Notes: generated from the letters alone by a model not told the origin. A stretch of 64,000 nt of DNA from Clostridiaceae bacterium (GCA_029256485.1 JAQSXU010000005.1:62001-126000); one strand, 5' to 3'. Numbered from the stretch's first letter, positions 17,539-25,986 are shown. Program-made: numbers and translations.

Positions 17539-18342
17539 ATGGAAAAGATAAATATTTTAGGTACAGGATGTGCTATGGTAACAAAATGTTATAACACATG
17601 TTTCACACTGACAAATGGAGAAGAGCATTTCTTAATTGACACTGGAGGAGGAAATGGTATCCTTTCAAATCTTGAAAAATTAGATATACCCATTAATAAA
17701 ATCCATCATGTATTTATTTCACACAGACATAATGATCATATTACCGGAATTATATGGATTATTAGGGCTGTTGCACAGAAAATTATTAATGAAAATTATG
17801 AAGGAAATTTAATTATATATGCTCATAAGGAAAATATTGAAGCCATAAAAACTATATCTAGTATTTTGCTGGCAAAGAAGTTTACAAAATTCCTTGGAGA
17901 TAGAATAATTTTTGGTGAAATTTACGATGGCTTAATACTTTCTATACTTAATTGGGATGTGGAATTTTTTGATATACGCAGCACAAAGCAGCTTCAATTT
18001 GGTTTTACAACCACTCTTTTAAATGGAAAAAGCCTCACATTTTTAGGGGACGAGCCGTATAAAGAGCAGCTTTTTAAATATGCAAATGGCACTGATTATC
18101 TTTTACATGAGGCCTTCTGTTTATATTCTCAAAAAGATATTTTTAAACCCTATGAAAAGCACCATGCTACGGTTAAAGACGCTTGTGAGAATGCTTCAAT
18201 GCTAAATGTAAAAAACATAATTTTATACCATACTGAAGATAAAAATATAAAAAACAGAAAAAGTTTATATAGTAATGAGGGAAGTAAATATTTCAATGGA
18301 AATATTATTGTACCAGATGACCTTGATGTACTAAAACTTTAA
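17539..18342 (+). CDS. Metallo-beta-lactamase-fold hydrolase (RNase Z-like)
   Basis: 267 residues from the ATG at 17539, which has GGAGG just upstream; an in-frame ATG at 17527 overlaps the ribosome site. The metal motif is seen as FISHRHNDHITG near residue 63, and further ligands are likely in LTFLGDEP and HEAF near residue 190. The overall layout resembles RNase Z/ElaC-like members, but the tRNase Z exosite is not obvious. It is third in a probable unit with the EamA transporter and the CMD protein. The substrate is unknown. Confidence 0.83.
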   Translation: MEKINILGTGCAMVTKCYNTCFTLTNGEEHFLIDTGGGNGILSNLEKLDIPINKIHHVFISHRHNDHITGIIWIIRAVAQKIINENYEGNLIIYAHKENIEAIKTISSILLAKKFTKFLGDRIIFGEIYDGLILSILNWDVEFFDIRSTKQLQFGFTTTLLNGKSLTFLGDEPYKEQLFKYANGTDYLLHEAFCLYSQKDIFKPYEKHHATVKDACENASMLNVKNIILYHTEDKNIKNRKSLYSNEGSKYFNGNIIVPDDLDVLKL

Positions 18343-18385
18343 ATTTATGAAAAATAGTTATATAATGTATTCGAGGTGATAAACT

Positions 18386-18895
18386 ATGGATGTTAATAAT
18401 GTTATGAATACATATTATATGGGTTCAGTGTGGAATAGTATTAATCCTATGGTGAATTCATCTGGAGCTGCTGCTCCATTGGTTAATAATGTGGATTCTA
18501 GTGTGCAGGAAAATTACACTTCAATGAATTATTTTGGAGAAAGCGCAAATACTGAGCTCCAAAATATTTTTCAGCAGGTGGAGCCTAATTATGGAATCCC
18601 TGTCACTTATAATCAATCCGGGGACATTTCTATGCAAACAACAACTACTATGCCAGCAAGTGGATTTAATGCTGCTGACTCAGGTATTTTATCATTAATA
18701 AATAGTAATAATTCATCTTTAGACAAAACTTATGAAAATATTTTAAATCAATATAATTTAATAGAGGGCGGTACTTTTCAATCAAGTTTTTCTTCAATTT
18801 TATCCAATAATCCATATAATGTATACAGCGCAGTTAGTTCTCTAGGAACCAATTCAACAGACAGCTACGGCAACTTTTTAAATGCAATGTTGTAA
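18386..18895 (+). CDS. Unrecognised Asn/Ser-rich protein
   Basis: 169 residues with no family recognised. It has no signal peptide or membrane helix, many Asn, Ser, Tyr and Thr residues, and a low charge. The N-terminal half is probably disordered (MNTYYMGSVWNSINPMVNSS and a SMQTTTTMP tract). The C-terminal half looks partly helical (LDKTYENILNQYNLI). A GAGGTG ribosome site precedes the ATG, and codon use resembles neighbouring genes. It ends just before the bioY operator. A structural or spore-associated role is conceivable from composition only. Confidence 0.65.
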   Translation: MDVNNVMNTYYMGSVWNSINPMVNSSGAAAPLVNNVDSSVQENYTSMNYFGESANTELQNIFQQVEPNYGIPVTYNQSGDISMQTTTTMPASGFNAADSGILSLINSNNSSLDKTYENILNQYNLIEGGTFQSSFSSILSNNPYNVYSAVSSLGTNSTDSYGNFLNAML

Positions 18896-18916
18896 TAGTT
18901 AACTAAATAAAATACA

Positions 18917-18970
18917 TTGTCAACTGATATAAAAAAACCGGTTGACAATTTTATACCTGTATTGTAAACT
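18917..18970 (+). promoter_or_regulatory. BirA-type biotin operator overlapping the bioY promoter
   Basis: TTGTCAAC (18917-18924), a 16-base spacer, and GTTGACAA (18941-18948) form the spaced inverted repeat typical of BirA operators in Firmicutes. The right half-site contains TTGACA (18942-18947). A 17-base spacer and TAAACT (18965-18970) follow, so a bound BirA dimer would cover the promoter. bioY lies directly downstream, and a BirA with a DNA-binding domain is encoded next to it. Confidence 0.85.
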
Positions 18971-19031
18971 TATATTATATTTAAAGTTAACAATAAATAT
19001 TATATTAATTTACATAGCAGGGGGAATATTT

Positions 19032-19589
19032 ATGAAAATAAACACAAAACAAATGATTTTAGCCGGCCTATTTGCTGCATTAACTGCAGTAGGTGCATTT
19101 ATTCAAATTCCAATGGGAGCAGTTCCAATTACTCTACAGCTTCTGTTTTCCATATTAGCAGGAGTGATGCTGGGTTCAAAATTAGGAGCTTTATCACAAA
19201 TAGTATATGTTGTAATTGGACTTTTTGGAGTGCCAATTCTTGCAGGAGGAACTGGAGGATTTTCCTCAGTACTAAGTCCAAGCTTTGGATATCTTATAGG
19301 CTTTATTTTATGTGCATATGTTATTGGTAAGCTAACTGAAGGAATAAAAAAACCTAGTTTCATTAGATTATTCATTGCTTCATTCATTGGAGTAATGGTA
19401 GTTTATTTAATTGGAGTTCCATATTTATATTTAATAGTAAAAAATTTAATGGGTAAAAATATTACATTTGCTGCAGCACTAAAAACAGGATTTTTCATAT
19501 TTATTCCTGGTGATTTGTTAAAATGTGCTGTGGCATCAGTGCTAGGTGTTAAAGTGGTTCCTGCAGTACAAAAGGCAGCAGCTTTTTAA
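19032..19589 (+). CDS. bioY: Biotin transporter BioY
   Basis: 185 residues from the ATG at 19032, preceded by AGGGGG; an upstream in-frame ATG at 18942 lies inside the operator. Six hydrophobic helices carry BioY features: LAGLFAALTAVGAFIQIPMG at the N-terminus, VPITLQLLFSILAGVMLG, then GVPILAGGTGG and SPSFGYLIGF. It is the substrate-capture (S) component of an ECF biotin uptake system, and the EcfA/T energising module is not in this window. The BirA-type operator upstream predicts repression by biotin. Biotin uptake fits the biotin carrier of the decarboxylase cluster at 33-36 kb. Confidence 0.95.
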   Translation: MKINTKQMILAGLFAALTAVGAFIQIPMGAVPITLQLLFSILAGVMLGSKLGALSQIVYVVIGLFGVPILAGGTGGFSSVLSPSFGYLIGFILCAYVIGKLTEGIKKPSFIRLFIASFIGVMVVYLIGVPYLYLIVKNLMGKNITFAAALKTGFFIFIPGDLLKCAVASVLGVKVVPAVQKAAAF

Positions 19590-19603
19590 ACTGAGAAACT
19601 AAT

Positions 19604-19639
19604 AAAAAGAAGTTCCGTCATATTGCGGAACTTCTTTTT
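19604..19639. terminator. Bidirectional terminator between bioY and birA
   Basis: A perfect 14-bp stem AAAAAGAAGTTCCG / CGGAACTTCTTTTT, 8-base loop and T or A runs in the stem serve both converging genes. Confidence 0.87.
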
Positions 19640-19641
19640 AT

Positions 19642-20643
19642 TTAAATATAACTTCCGTTACCCCTTATGGAAACCTCACCAGAAATTAGATTTTCTCTGG
19701 AACCATCAGCATATTCTACCACTAGTCTTCCTTCCTCATCAATATCCAATGCTTTGGCATTTATATTTTCTCTTTGTCTAATAACAAATATTTCTTTCCC
19801 AATTACTGCAGAATTTTCTCTGCAAATATCAATAGATGCTTTAATATCATTATTATTCACAAATTTAGTATATAAAACCTCAAAGTTATTTAAAATTTCC
19901 CCAACTAATTTTTGACGGTTTACTGCAGATTTTGTTTCTATTTTTAGAGAACTAGCTATCTGTTTTATATCCTCCGGGAATTCTTCTTCATCAATATTGA
20001 CGTTAATACCTATGCCTACTATTACGTAGTTAATTCTTGTTAGTTCAGCGCTCATTTCTGTTAAAATTCCGCATACCTTTTTATGATTTACTACAATATC
20101 ATTAGGCCATTTAACATAGGTTTTTAACCCTAGTTCTTCAGTTGCCTTAACAATTGCAGCAGCAGCAGTTTGGGTTAATTTAGCTGCATCAATGGGACTT
20201 AAATCCGGAGTCAATATTATTGACATCCACACACCCTTATATTTAGGCGAAGCCCAGTTTCTTCCAAGTCTCCCACGGCCCGTGATCTGTTCTTCAGAAA
20301 TTACAACGCTCCCGTGGTTTTGACATGAATCTGCCAGTTCCTTTGCTTTAGTATTGGTGGATCCAATGGAATCAAAGTGAAATATATTTCTTCCTATGGA
20401 TTTTGTGCTTAAGTAAGGCTCTATTTCATCAAAAGTTAGGATATCTGGAGAAGAAATAAGTCTATAGCCTTTCTTTGATATGGACTCTATTTTATATCCA
20501 TCATCTTTTATTTGGTTCATATATTTCCATATAGCTGTACGAGTAACGCCTAATTTATTGCTTATATACTGACCGGATATAAAGCTGTCTTTGTTTTCCT
20601 TTAGCAAATTTAATATTTCCTTTTTCAAATAAGTCACATCCAT
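19642..20643 (-). CDS. birA: Bifunctional biotin-protein ligase / biotin repressor BirA
   Basis: 333 residues. The N-terminal winged helix (about 1-62; SGQYISNKLGVTRTAIWKYM) is followed by the ligase catalytic domain with EEQITGRGRLGRNW (the GRGRxGRxW biotinyl-AMP loop), KWPNDIVV and CGILTE, and a C-terminal SH3-like domain (GRLVVEYADGSRENLISGEVS). It makes biotinyl-5'-AMP, transfers biotin to carrier lysines, and represses biotin genes when unused. The predicted operator at 18917-18948 and the biotin carrier at 34862 are probable partners. It converges with bioY and is divergent from citDEF. Confidence 0.96.
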   Translation of the reverse strand: MDVTYLKKEILNLLKENKDSFISGQYISNKLGVTRTAIWKYMNQIKDDGYKIESISKKGYRLISSPDILTFDEIEPYLSTKSIGRNIFHFDSIGSTNTKAKELADSCQNHGSVVISEEQITGRGRLGRNWASPKYKGVWMSIILTPDLSPIDAAKLTQTAAAAIVKATEELGLKTYVKWPNDIVVNHKKVCGILTEMSAELTRINYVIVGIGINVNIDEEEFPEDIKQIASSLKIETKSAVNRQKLVGEILNNFEVLYTKFVNNNDIKASIDICRENSAVIGKEIFVIRQRENINAKALDIDEEGRLVVEYADGSRENLISGEVSIRGNGSYI

Positions 20644-20713
20644 TCTTTCATTAATATCTATATAAAAAATTTTATTGATTTAAATAATGATTATATATTG
20701 TATTTATATTCTA

Positions 20714-20743
20714 TTTTACTATAGTTTTATATAAATAGTAAAA
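20714..20743. promoter_or_regulatory. Inverted repeat in the birA-citD intergenic region
   Basis: TTTTACTAT and ATAGTAAAA are perfect 9-bp arms 12 bases apart. The site is about 70 bases upstream of birA and 147 bases upstream of citD. It may be an operator, but in such AT-rich DNA it could be chance. Confidence 0.35.
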
Positions 20744-20798
20744 CATTTATGTAATGCTTTACCAATATTTCAGCTTTCATATGCTAGTATAGATAATT

Positions 20799-20854
20799 GC
20801 TATAGCACATATAATGTACATACTATTTGCCTATTACAGTATTAATATTATAAT
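20799..20854 (+). promoter_or_regulatory. Predicted promoter and activator region of citDEF
   Basis: GCTATAGC at 20799-20806 is shared with the citC upstream region. TATTTGCCTATTA starting at 20824 is shared in form with sites upstream of lysR and the AbrB gene. A -35-like TTGCCT (20827-20832), 16 bases and TATAAT (20849-20854) place a start near 20861. LysR control is inferred. Confidence 0.5.
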
Positions 20855-20889
20855 TAAAGTGAAAATATAAATTGAAAAGGAGATTAGTT

Positions 20890-21189
20890 ATGGAAATAAA
20901 AAAAGCAGCTATGGCTGGCACATTAGAGTCAAGTGACGCTCAAATAACTGTAGAGCCAAGGGTTAATGGAATTGAAATTTCTATTGAAAGTAGTGTTATC
21001 CATCAATTTGGAAAACAAATAAAAGCAACTGTTGAGGAAACATTAAAACGTTTAGGTGTTACAAATGCAAAGGTAACAGTAATAGATAAGGGTGCATTAA
21101 ATTGCACTTTAAAAGCAAGAACTGAATGTGCAGTATTTCGTTCTTGCGGTATAACTGAAAATCTTCCATGGAAAGGAGCGATAAAATAA
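20890..21189 (+). CDS. citD: Citrate lyase acyl-carrier (gamma) subunit CitD
   Basis: 99 residues from the ATG at 20890, which has AAAGGAG; a TTG 18 bases upstream is the alternative. The motif AGTLESSDAQITVEP includes Ser14, the residue that carries the phosphoribosyl-dephospho-CoA prosthetic group in known CitD proteins. It shuttles acetyl and citryl thioesters between CitF and CitE. It is first of citDEF, and its stop overlaps the citE start by one base. Loading of the cofactor would need CitG and CitX (31.5-33.2 kb) and acetylation by CitC (24.9-25.9 kb). Confidence 0.97.
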   Translation: MEIKKAAMAGTLESSDAQITVEPRVNGIEISIESSVIHQFGKQIKATVEETLKRLGVTNAKVTVIDKGALNCTLKARTECAVFRSCGITENLPWKGAIK

Positions 21190-22088
21190 TGAAACCAAAC
21201 AAAAAACGATTAAGAAGATCTATGATGTTTTTAAACTGTCAGAAACCAGGATTAATTAAGGATCCTTATATATATGGCGTAGATTCTATTATGCTTGATC
21301 TGGAAGATGCTGTTGCAGAAAACCAAAAAGATTCAGCAAGATATTCATTATTTCATGCTTTACAAGAAATTGATTACAGAGGAGTAGAACGTGTGGTACG
21401 TATCAATGGCTTAGAAACTCCTCATTGGAGAGAAGATATTCGTGTTTGCGTTGCTGGCGGAGCAGACGCTATTCGTATAGCAAAGACAGAATCTGCAAAA
21501 GATGTACAAACTGTTGAGGCAGCTGTACTTGCTGCAGAAAAGGAATTTGGAAGACCAGAGGGAAGCACATTACTTATGGCGGCCTTGGAATCTTGTAAAG
21601 GCGTTTTAAATGCTTTGGAAATATGTAAAGCTTCTGATCGATTATTTGGTATTGCATTAAGCGGCGGAGACTATACAAAAGATTTACAGACAGTCATCAC
21701 TGGAACAGGCGTAGAACTTGCAGGTGCTAGACAGCATATGATTATGGCCGCAAGAGCTGCAGGAGTACAATGTTTTGACACTGTATTTACTAATTTAGAT
21801 GACATGGAAGGATTTGAAAAGGAAGTAAGGATGATTAAAATGATGGGCTTTGATGGGAAATCCCTTATAAACCCAAGGCAAATTGATGTTGTACATAAAG
21901 TCTTTACTCCAACTCAAAAAGAAATTATTTTCGCAGAGAAAGTAGTTCGTGAAATTGATGAAAAGAAAGCTCAGGGAATAGGTGTATTTACAGTAGATGG
22001 TAAAATGATTGATATAGCATTCTATGATGGAGCTAAGAGAACTATTGATTTAGCCAAAGCTTCTGGCGTATATGAGGGGGATTTATAA
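21189..22088 (+). CDS. citE: Citrate lyase beta subunit (citryl-ACP lyase) CitE
   Basis: 299 residues from the ATG at 21189 with AAAGGAG upstream. The HpcH/HpaI aldolase fold is shown by RSMMFLNCQKPGL at the N-terminus, the metal and substrate motif MLDLEDAV near residue 36, and Arg and Glu positions in VVRINGLETPHW and AALESCKGV. It cleaves citryl-thioester on CitD to oxaloacetate plus acetyl-thioester. Oxaloacetate then feeds the decarboxylase encoded at 33-36 kb. It is translationally coupled to citD and close to citF. Confidence 0.97.
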   Translation: MKPNKKRLRRSMMFLNCQKPGLIKDPYIYGVDSIMLDLEDAVAENQKDSARYSLFHALQEIDYRGVERVVRINGLETPHWREDIRVCVAGGADAIRIAKTESAKDVQTVEAAVLAAEKEFGRPEGSTLLMAALESCKGVLNALEICKASDRLFGIALSGGDYTKDLQTVITGTGVELAGARQHMIMAARAAGVQCFDTVFTNLDDMEGFEKEVRMIKMMGFDGKSLINPRQIDVVHKVFTPTQKEIIFAEKVVREIDEKKAQGIGVFTVDGKMIDIAFYDGAKRTIDLAKASGVYEGDL

Positions 22089-22089
22089 T

Positions 22090-23646
22090 ATGATTAATAA
22101 AGTTGGTAGAGACATTCCAGAAGAAGTATTAAAACAAACTGGCAAAGAAGTATTTCAGGGTGCTTATGCCAGAGATAATTATGAATATAAGAAAGCTGCT
22201 CCAACTGTTAGAGCTATGATAGACCCAAACAGAAGCAAATTAGTGGATTCTATTCATGATGTTTTAGTTAAATGCGGAATCAAAGATGGTATGACGATTT
22301 CCTTCCATCATCATTTCCGTGAAGGAGACTATGTTGTAAACATGGTCATGGAGGAAATACACAACATGGGAATTAAGGATATTACTATTTGTGCAAGTTC
22401 TCTGGGTAAGGCACATAATCCAATTGTTCCTTATATTGAAGATGGAACAATCACTGGAATACAATCATCAGGTGTGCGTGGGAGAATTGGTGAAGCAATA
22501 TCTGCAGGCAAATTAAAGAATATTGCTGTTATGCGTTCTCATGGCGGACGTGTTCGTGCTATTGAAGAAGGAGAGGTACATATAGATATTGCATTCATAG
22601 GTGCCCCAACTTGTGATGAACGTGGAAACTGCCGTGCAAATGGAGGCAAAAGTGACTGCGGAGTATTATCATATTCTGTAGCGGATTCACTTTATGCAGA
22701 TAAAGTAGTAGCAATCACTGACTGTTTAGTACCATTTCCTAATATACCAGCTAGCATCTCTATGACCAATGTAGATTATGTATGTGTAGTAGATGCTATT
22801 GGTAATCCTGATAAGATCGCAACTGGTGCAGCAAAACCTACAACAGATGTACGTAAGCTTAAAATGGCTGATTACTGCACTCAATTTGTTATTAATACAC
22901 CATATTTTAAGGATGGTTTTTCATACCAAACTGGAGTTGGAGGGGCATCTATCGCTTCTACTATTTCTTTAGCTAAAGTTATGGAGGAACGTGGAATTAA
23001 AATGAGTTTTGGTGTGGGTGGAATATCAAAGCCAATGTGTGATTTGTTAGAGCGCGGCTTAATAGGTACATTGGTTGATACACAGGACTTTGATTTAGCA
23101 GCAGTAGAATCCATAAAAAATTCACCAAGACATATTGAGATCAGTGCAAGTGAATATGCAAATCCATTCAACAAAAATGCCTATGTAAATCAGTTAGATT
23201 TTGTAATCTTAGCTGCTTTGGAAGTTGATGTAAACTTTAACGTAAATGTAGTAGTAGGCTCTGATGGTGTTATTACTGGCGCACAAGGGGGACACCCTGA
23301 TACTGCAGCTGGTGCAAAATGTACTATTGTAATTGCACCATTATTACAAGGCAGAATCCCTGCAATTTGTACTAATGTAACTACTGTTACTACTCCAGGA
23401 GAAACTGTAGATGTGGTTATAACTGATTATGGTATTGCAATAAATCCTAAGAGACAGGATTTAATTGAAGCCATGAAAGATGTAAAACTTCCTTTCTGTA
23501 CTATTGAAGAATTACGTGATAAAGCTTATGCTATCGTAGGAAAACCTGATCCAGTACAGTTTGAAGACCGTGTAGTAGGTATTATTGAGAGCCGCGATGG
23601 AACAGTAATAGATGTGGTTCGTCAGGTTAAAAAATACGAGTTTTAA
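22090..23646 (+). CDS. citF: Citrate lyase alpha subunit (citrate:acetyl-ACP transferase) CitF
   Basis: 518 residues from the ATG at 22090, preceded by GAGGGGG. It is full length for CitF. The N-terminus reads NKVGRDIPEEVL, then SFHHHFREGDYVVN, and a Gly-rich coenzyme-A-transferase-like segment GVGGASIASTISLAKVM. It exchanges acetate for citrate on the CitD carrier, the first half-reaction of citrate cleavage. Third gene of the citDEF operon, followed at once by a strong terminator. The order D-E-F is the standard one. citC, citX and citG are in separate units of this window. Confidence 0.97.
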   Translation: MINKVGRDIPEEVLKQTGKEVFQGAYARDNYEYKKAAPTVRAMIDPNRSKLVDSIHDVLVKCGIKDGMTISFHHHFREGDYVVNMVMEEIHNMGIKDITICASSLGKAHNPIVPYIEDGTITGIQSSGVRGRIGEAISAGKLKNIAVMRSHGGRVRAIEEGEVHIDIAFIGAPTCDERGNCRANGGKSDCGVLSYSVADSLYADKVVAITDCLVPFPNIPASISMTNVDYVCVVDAIGNPDKIATGAAKPTTDVRKLKMADYCTQFVINTPYFKDGFSYQTGVGGASIASTISLAKVMEERGIKMSFGVGGISKPMCDLLERGLIGTLVDTQDFDLAAVESIKNSPRHIEISASEYANPFNKNAYVNQLDFVILAALEVDVNFNVNVVVGSDGVITGAQGGHPDTAAGAKCTIVIAPLLQGRIPAICTNVTTVTTPGETVDVVITDYGIAINPKRQDLIEAMKDVKLPFCTIEELRDKAYAIVGKPDPVQFEDRVVGIIESRDGTVIDVVRQVKKYEF

Positions 23647-23665
23647 TAAAAATATAACTCTATAT

Positions 23666-23696
23666 AAAGAGGCTGCCACAGAGCAGCCTCTTTTAT
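23666..23696 (+). terminator. Intrinsic terminator of citDEF
   Basis: An 11-bp perfect stem AAAGAGGCTGC / GCAGCCTCTTT with a 6-base loop, then TTAT. It lies between converging citF and lysR. Confidence 0.87.
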
Positions 23697-23702
23697 TTTA
23701 AG

Positions 23703-24629
23703 TTAGTTATGAAAATTTCCCTTTATCTGTTCAATAAATAATCCATCAGCTTTGGATAAAAAGCCCCACTTAGAAGTAGCAATGCATGTGTCCCAGCTTG
23801 CATCATACTTTTTGTCAATGGAAAGAAATGCAGGAGTATATTCCGCAGATGGAATCAGAGAATACTGCATAGGAATGAAGGTTATACCAATGCCTTGAGA
23901 TGCAAGTAACTGAGCTGTTTCAAAATTTTTAACAGTTAGAGCAATGTTTGGCTGAGTAATTTTAGCTTTCTTCAATACTGAATCAGCAACCTGACGAATA
24001 CGCTGCTGTTTATGCAGCATTATAAATGGTTCTTCTTTTATAAGCATAATATCAAGGACAGGATATGGATATCCATCTATCACACGTGCTTTTTCTACTA
24101 AAGGATGATTCCTTGACATTGTTAGTAAAAAAGGATCTTTCCCTATTACATTATAGTTAATCTGAGGCTGGAAATTTTCCTTTGGTGAATGCATAACTGC
24201 AAAATCTAATTCTCCAGAGAGTAATTTTTGTTCCAGCTTTGTTGAGTTATCTTCTGTGACATAAATTTCAATATAAGGACACTGCTTTCGAAATTCCGGA
24301 AGAACTTTAGTTAAAACAATAGTGCCTAAATGAGGTGTTATGCCTATATGGATTTTGCCTGCTCTAAGATTATTGATATCACTAACTTCAACTTCAAAGT
24401 CTTCGTAAATTTTAAGAATTTGACTGGCAATTTGATAATATCTTTCACCTGCATATGTAAGAGTCAGTCCATTAGCAGTTCTGTTAAAAAGCTGAGTGCC
24501 AAGAGAACCTTCCAATCTTTGAATAGATTGACTTAAGGAAGGTTGAGCCATATACAGTTTTTTTGCTGCTTTAGAGATGCTTTTTTCATCTGCCACAGTT
24601 TTTACATAAAGTAATTCTTTACTAGTCAT
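23703..24629 (-). CDS. LysR-family regulator, likely of citrate genes
   Basis: 308 residues. The N-terminal winged helix (residues 1-60; KSISKAAKKLYMAQPSLSQSIQRLE) is the LysR signature, followed by the two-lobed periplasmic-binding-like effector domain (GKIHIGITPHLGTIVLTKVLP). It is encoded between citDEF and citC, so it is the best candidate for a citrate-responsive activator like CitR of other bacteria. Similar sequence (TATTTG-YY-TATTA form) lies upstream of lysR, citD and the AbrB gene. GGGGGAAG precedes the ATG. The effector is inferred, not shown. Confidence 0.9.
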   Translation of the reverse strand: MTSKELLYVKTVADEKSISKAAKKLYMAQPSLSQSIQRLEGSLGTQLFNRTANGLTLTYAGERYYQIASQILKIYEDFEVEVSDINNLRAGKIHIGITPHLGTIVLTKVLPEFRKQCPYIEIYVTEDNSTKLEQKLLSGELDFAVMHSPKENFQPQINYNVIGKDPFLLTMSRNHPLVEKARVIDGYPYPVLDIMLIKEEPFIMLHKQQRIRQVADSVLKKAKITQPNIALTVKNFETAQLLASQGIGITFIPMQYSLIPSAEYTPAFLSIDKKYDASWDTCIATSKWGFLSKADGLFIEQIKGNFHN

Positions 24630-24683
24630 AAGCTTCCCCCTTATTTGTATAGTTTTTTACAATATGTATTATAATAACTATAG

Positions 24684-24864
24684 TATTTGTCTATTAAACG
24701 ATTCTAGTATATACTAAATGTGATTAAAAGAAAAGAGGAATATTTATTACCAGATGAAAGAAAGATAGTAAAGGCTGGATGCTTAATTAATTATAATAGA
24801 AATCCCGATATTTTTTAATATATGAGGAAGCCCAATGAAGAAATTTTCATTGGGCTTCCTTTTT
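24684..24864 (+). other. Candidate short transcript or 32-codon gene divergent from lysR
   Basis: On the plus strand TTGTCT (24687-24692), 17 bases and TATACT (24710-24715) form a promoter-like pair within sequence similar to the citD promoter. A strong terminator follows at 24825-24864. Between them an open frame from a GTG at 24720 to 24818 would encode 32 residues (starting VIKRKEEYLLPDERK, ending NRNPDIF) but has no ribosome site. The transcript start would fall at about the GTG. It could be a small RNA of about 140 bases, a leader peptide, or the remnant of a LysR target gene. Confidence 0.3.
24825..24864. terminator. Strong hairpin terminator downstream of citC
   Basis: A perfect 14-bp stem AGGAAGCCCAATGA / TCATTGGGCTTCCT with an 8-base loop. 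The T-run is on the plus strand. On the minus strand it directly follows citC with only a weak T-run. Confidence 0.8.
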
Positions 24865-24875
24865 GCAGACAATGA

Positions 24876-25925
24876 TTAATAATGAATCAGTTCAGTGGTC
24901 ATATGAATCTTTTCAATTAAAGGTTTAGCTTCATCAGAAATAAAATAATTAAATGTACTTTCTGGCACTAATTTCTTTAGTTTTTCCCAGTTATCAGCAT
25001 GAATCACCTCTCGAACTTTAGATGCACTTATTGCACCATCATGTCCTTCCTTACGTGGCACAATGGTGCACTGAATGCCAGCCTTTTCTAATTCTGTTTT
25101 CATAACCTGGTTATAAATACCTGTTACCTGGCTAAAAGGCTCTGTTCCCACAAAACGTTTGGTGATACCTAAAGCATTGGCTATTTGTATGAATACCTGA
25201 ATGTCTAATTTTGCATGTGACTTAATAACGGTATCAGAGTCCTTTAGAAAATATGATGGAAAGGTTGCATTAGATATTATGTAATTACCGGTTTCATGAT
25301 AAACAATATTGTTTAAGTGTGCTGATCCTTTTTTCACTAAGTCGTAACGTGTTTTAAACGGTACTAGTGAAACATCTTCAGACACTACAAACACGTGAAC
25401 AACATCACACTGCTTAGAAGCTGTCTCCAGCAGATACTGGTGCCCTAAAGTAAATGGATTAGCATTCATAATCACTGCCCCAATAGAGGAGCCGTGAATA
25501 TTTGCTTCACTTTTAAGATGACTCAGATAATTTAAAAAGCCAGACTTGCGATTTTCCATGAAAACAACCTTGTTATCTACACGGGCAATTTCGTAGAAAC
25601 CTAAATCTCCGAAGAATTTTGCCTTATCACATTTAGTATAGAGAAACAAATCTATATTTCCGCGATTAAACTGAAAGTCAATGAGCTGACTCATTACTTC
25701 ATTCAAAAGTCCCTCTCCTTGATGATTAGAATCCACTGCAAGGCAGCGAAGTGTATTGCGAAAACATGACCCTGTAGCAACTAAATTGTAGTTCTCATCA
25801 AAAAGGCCAACGGTATAATCTAAGTTCTTGTCCCGCTGAATCCCCTCTTTTTTTAATAAAGTTTCCAGTTGCTGCATACCACGTTTATCACTATAGTAGA
25901 TTTTACTGGCTTGATAATCTGACAT
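24876..25925 (-). CDS. citC: [Citrate (pro-3S)-lyase] ligase CitC
   Basis: 349 residues from the ATG at 25925, placed after GAGGTG; an in-frame ATG 27 bases upstream is less likely. The N-terminal third is a GNAT-like domain (NHQGEGLLNEVMSQLIDF). The C-terminal nucleotidyltransferase domain starts IGAVIMNANPFTLGHQYL, with the T/HxGH-type ATP motif, and ends with ISASKVREVI, an ISxTxVR-like motif. It acetylates the CitD thiol using acetate and ATP and so switches citrate lyase on. It is transcribed apart from citDEF, from a region with a 22-bp near-palindrome. Confidence 0.96.
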   Translation of the reverse strand: MSDYQASKIYYSDKRGMQQLETLLKKEGIQRDKNLDYTVGLFDENYNLVATGSCFRNTLRCLAVDSNHQGEGLLNEVMSQLIDFQFNRGNIDLFLYTKCDKAKFFGDLGFYEIARVDNKVVFMENRKSGFLNYLSHLKSEANIHGSSIGAVIMNANPFTLGHQYLLETASKQCDVVHVFVVSEDVSLVPFKTRYDLVKKGSAHLNNIVYHETGNYIISNATFPSYFLKDSDTVIKSHAKLDIQVFIQIANALGITKRFVGTEPFSQVTGIYNQVMKTELEKAGIQCTIVPRKEGHDGAISASKVREVIHADNWEKLKKLVPESTFNYFISDEAKPLIEKIHMTTELIHY

Positions 25926-25964
25926 ATAAAACACCTCATTTTGTAATTGCATAAAAATGTTAAT

Positions 25965-25986
25965 GGTATAGGCTATAGCTTATACC
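25965..25986. promoter_or_regulatory. 22-bp near-palindrome upstream of citC and the AbrB gene
   Basis: GGTATA and TATACC arms enclose a central GCTATAGC, and all but one base pair is symmetric. The same GCTATAGC occurs upstream of citD (20799). It lies between divergent citC and AbrB-family genes and is a likely operator, perhaps for the LysR protein. Confidence 0.6.

Noticed and set aside
19103..19387. Minus-strand frame opposite bioY
   Set aside because: It is the mirror of BioY helices, lacks a ribosome site and has no family resemblance.
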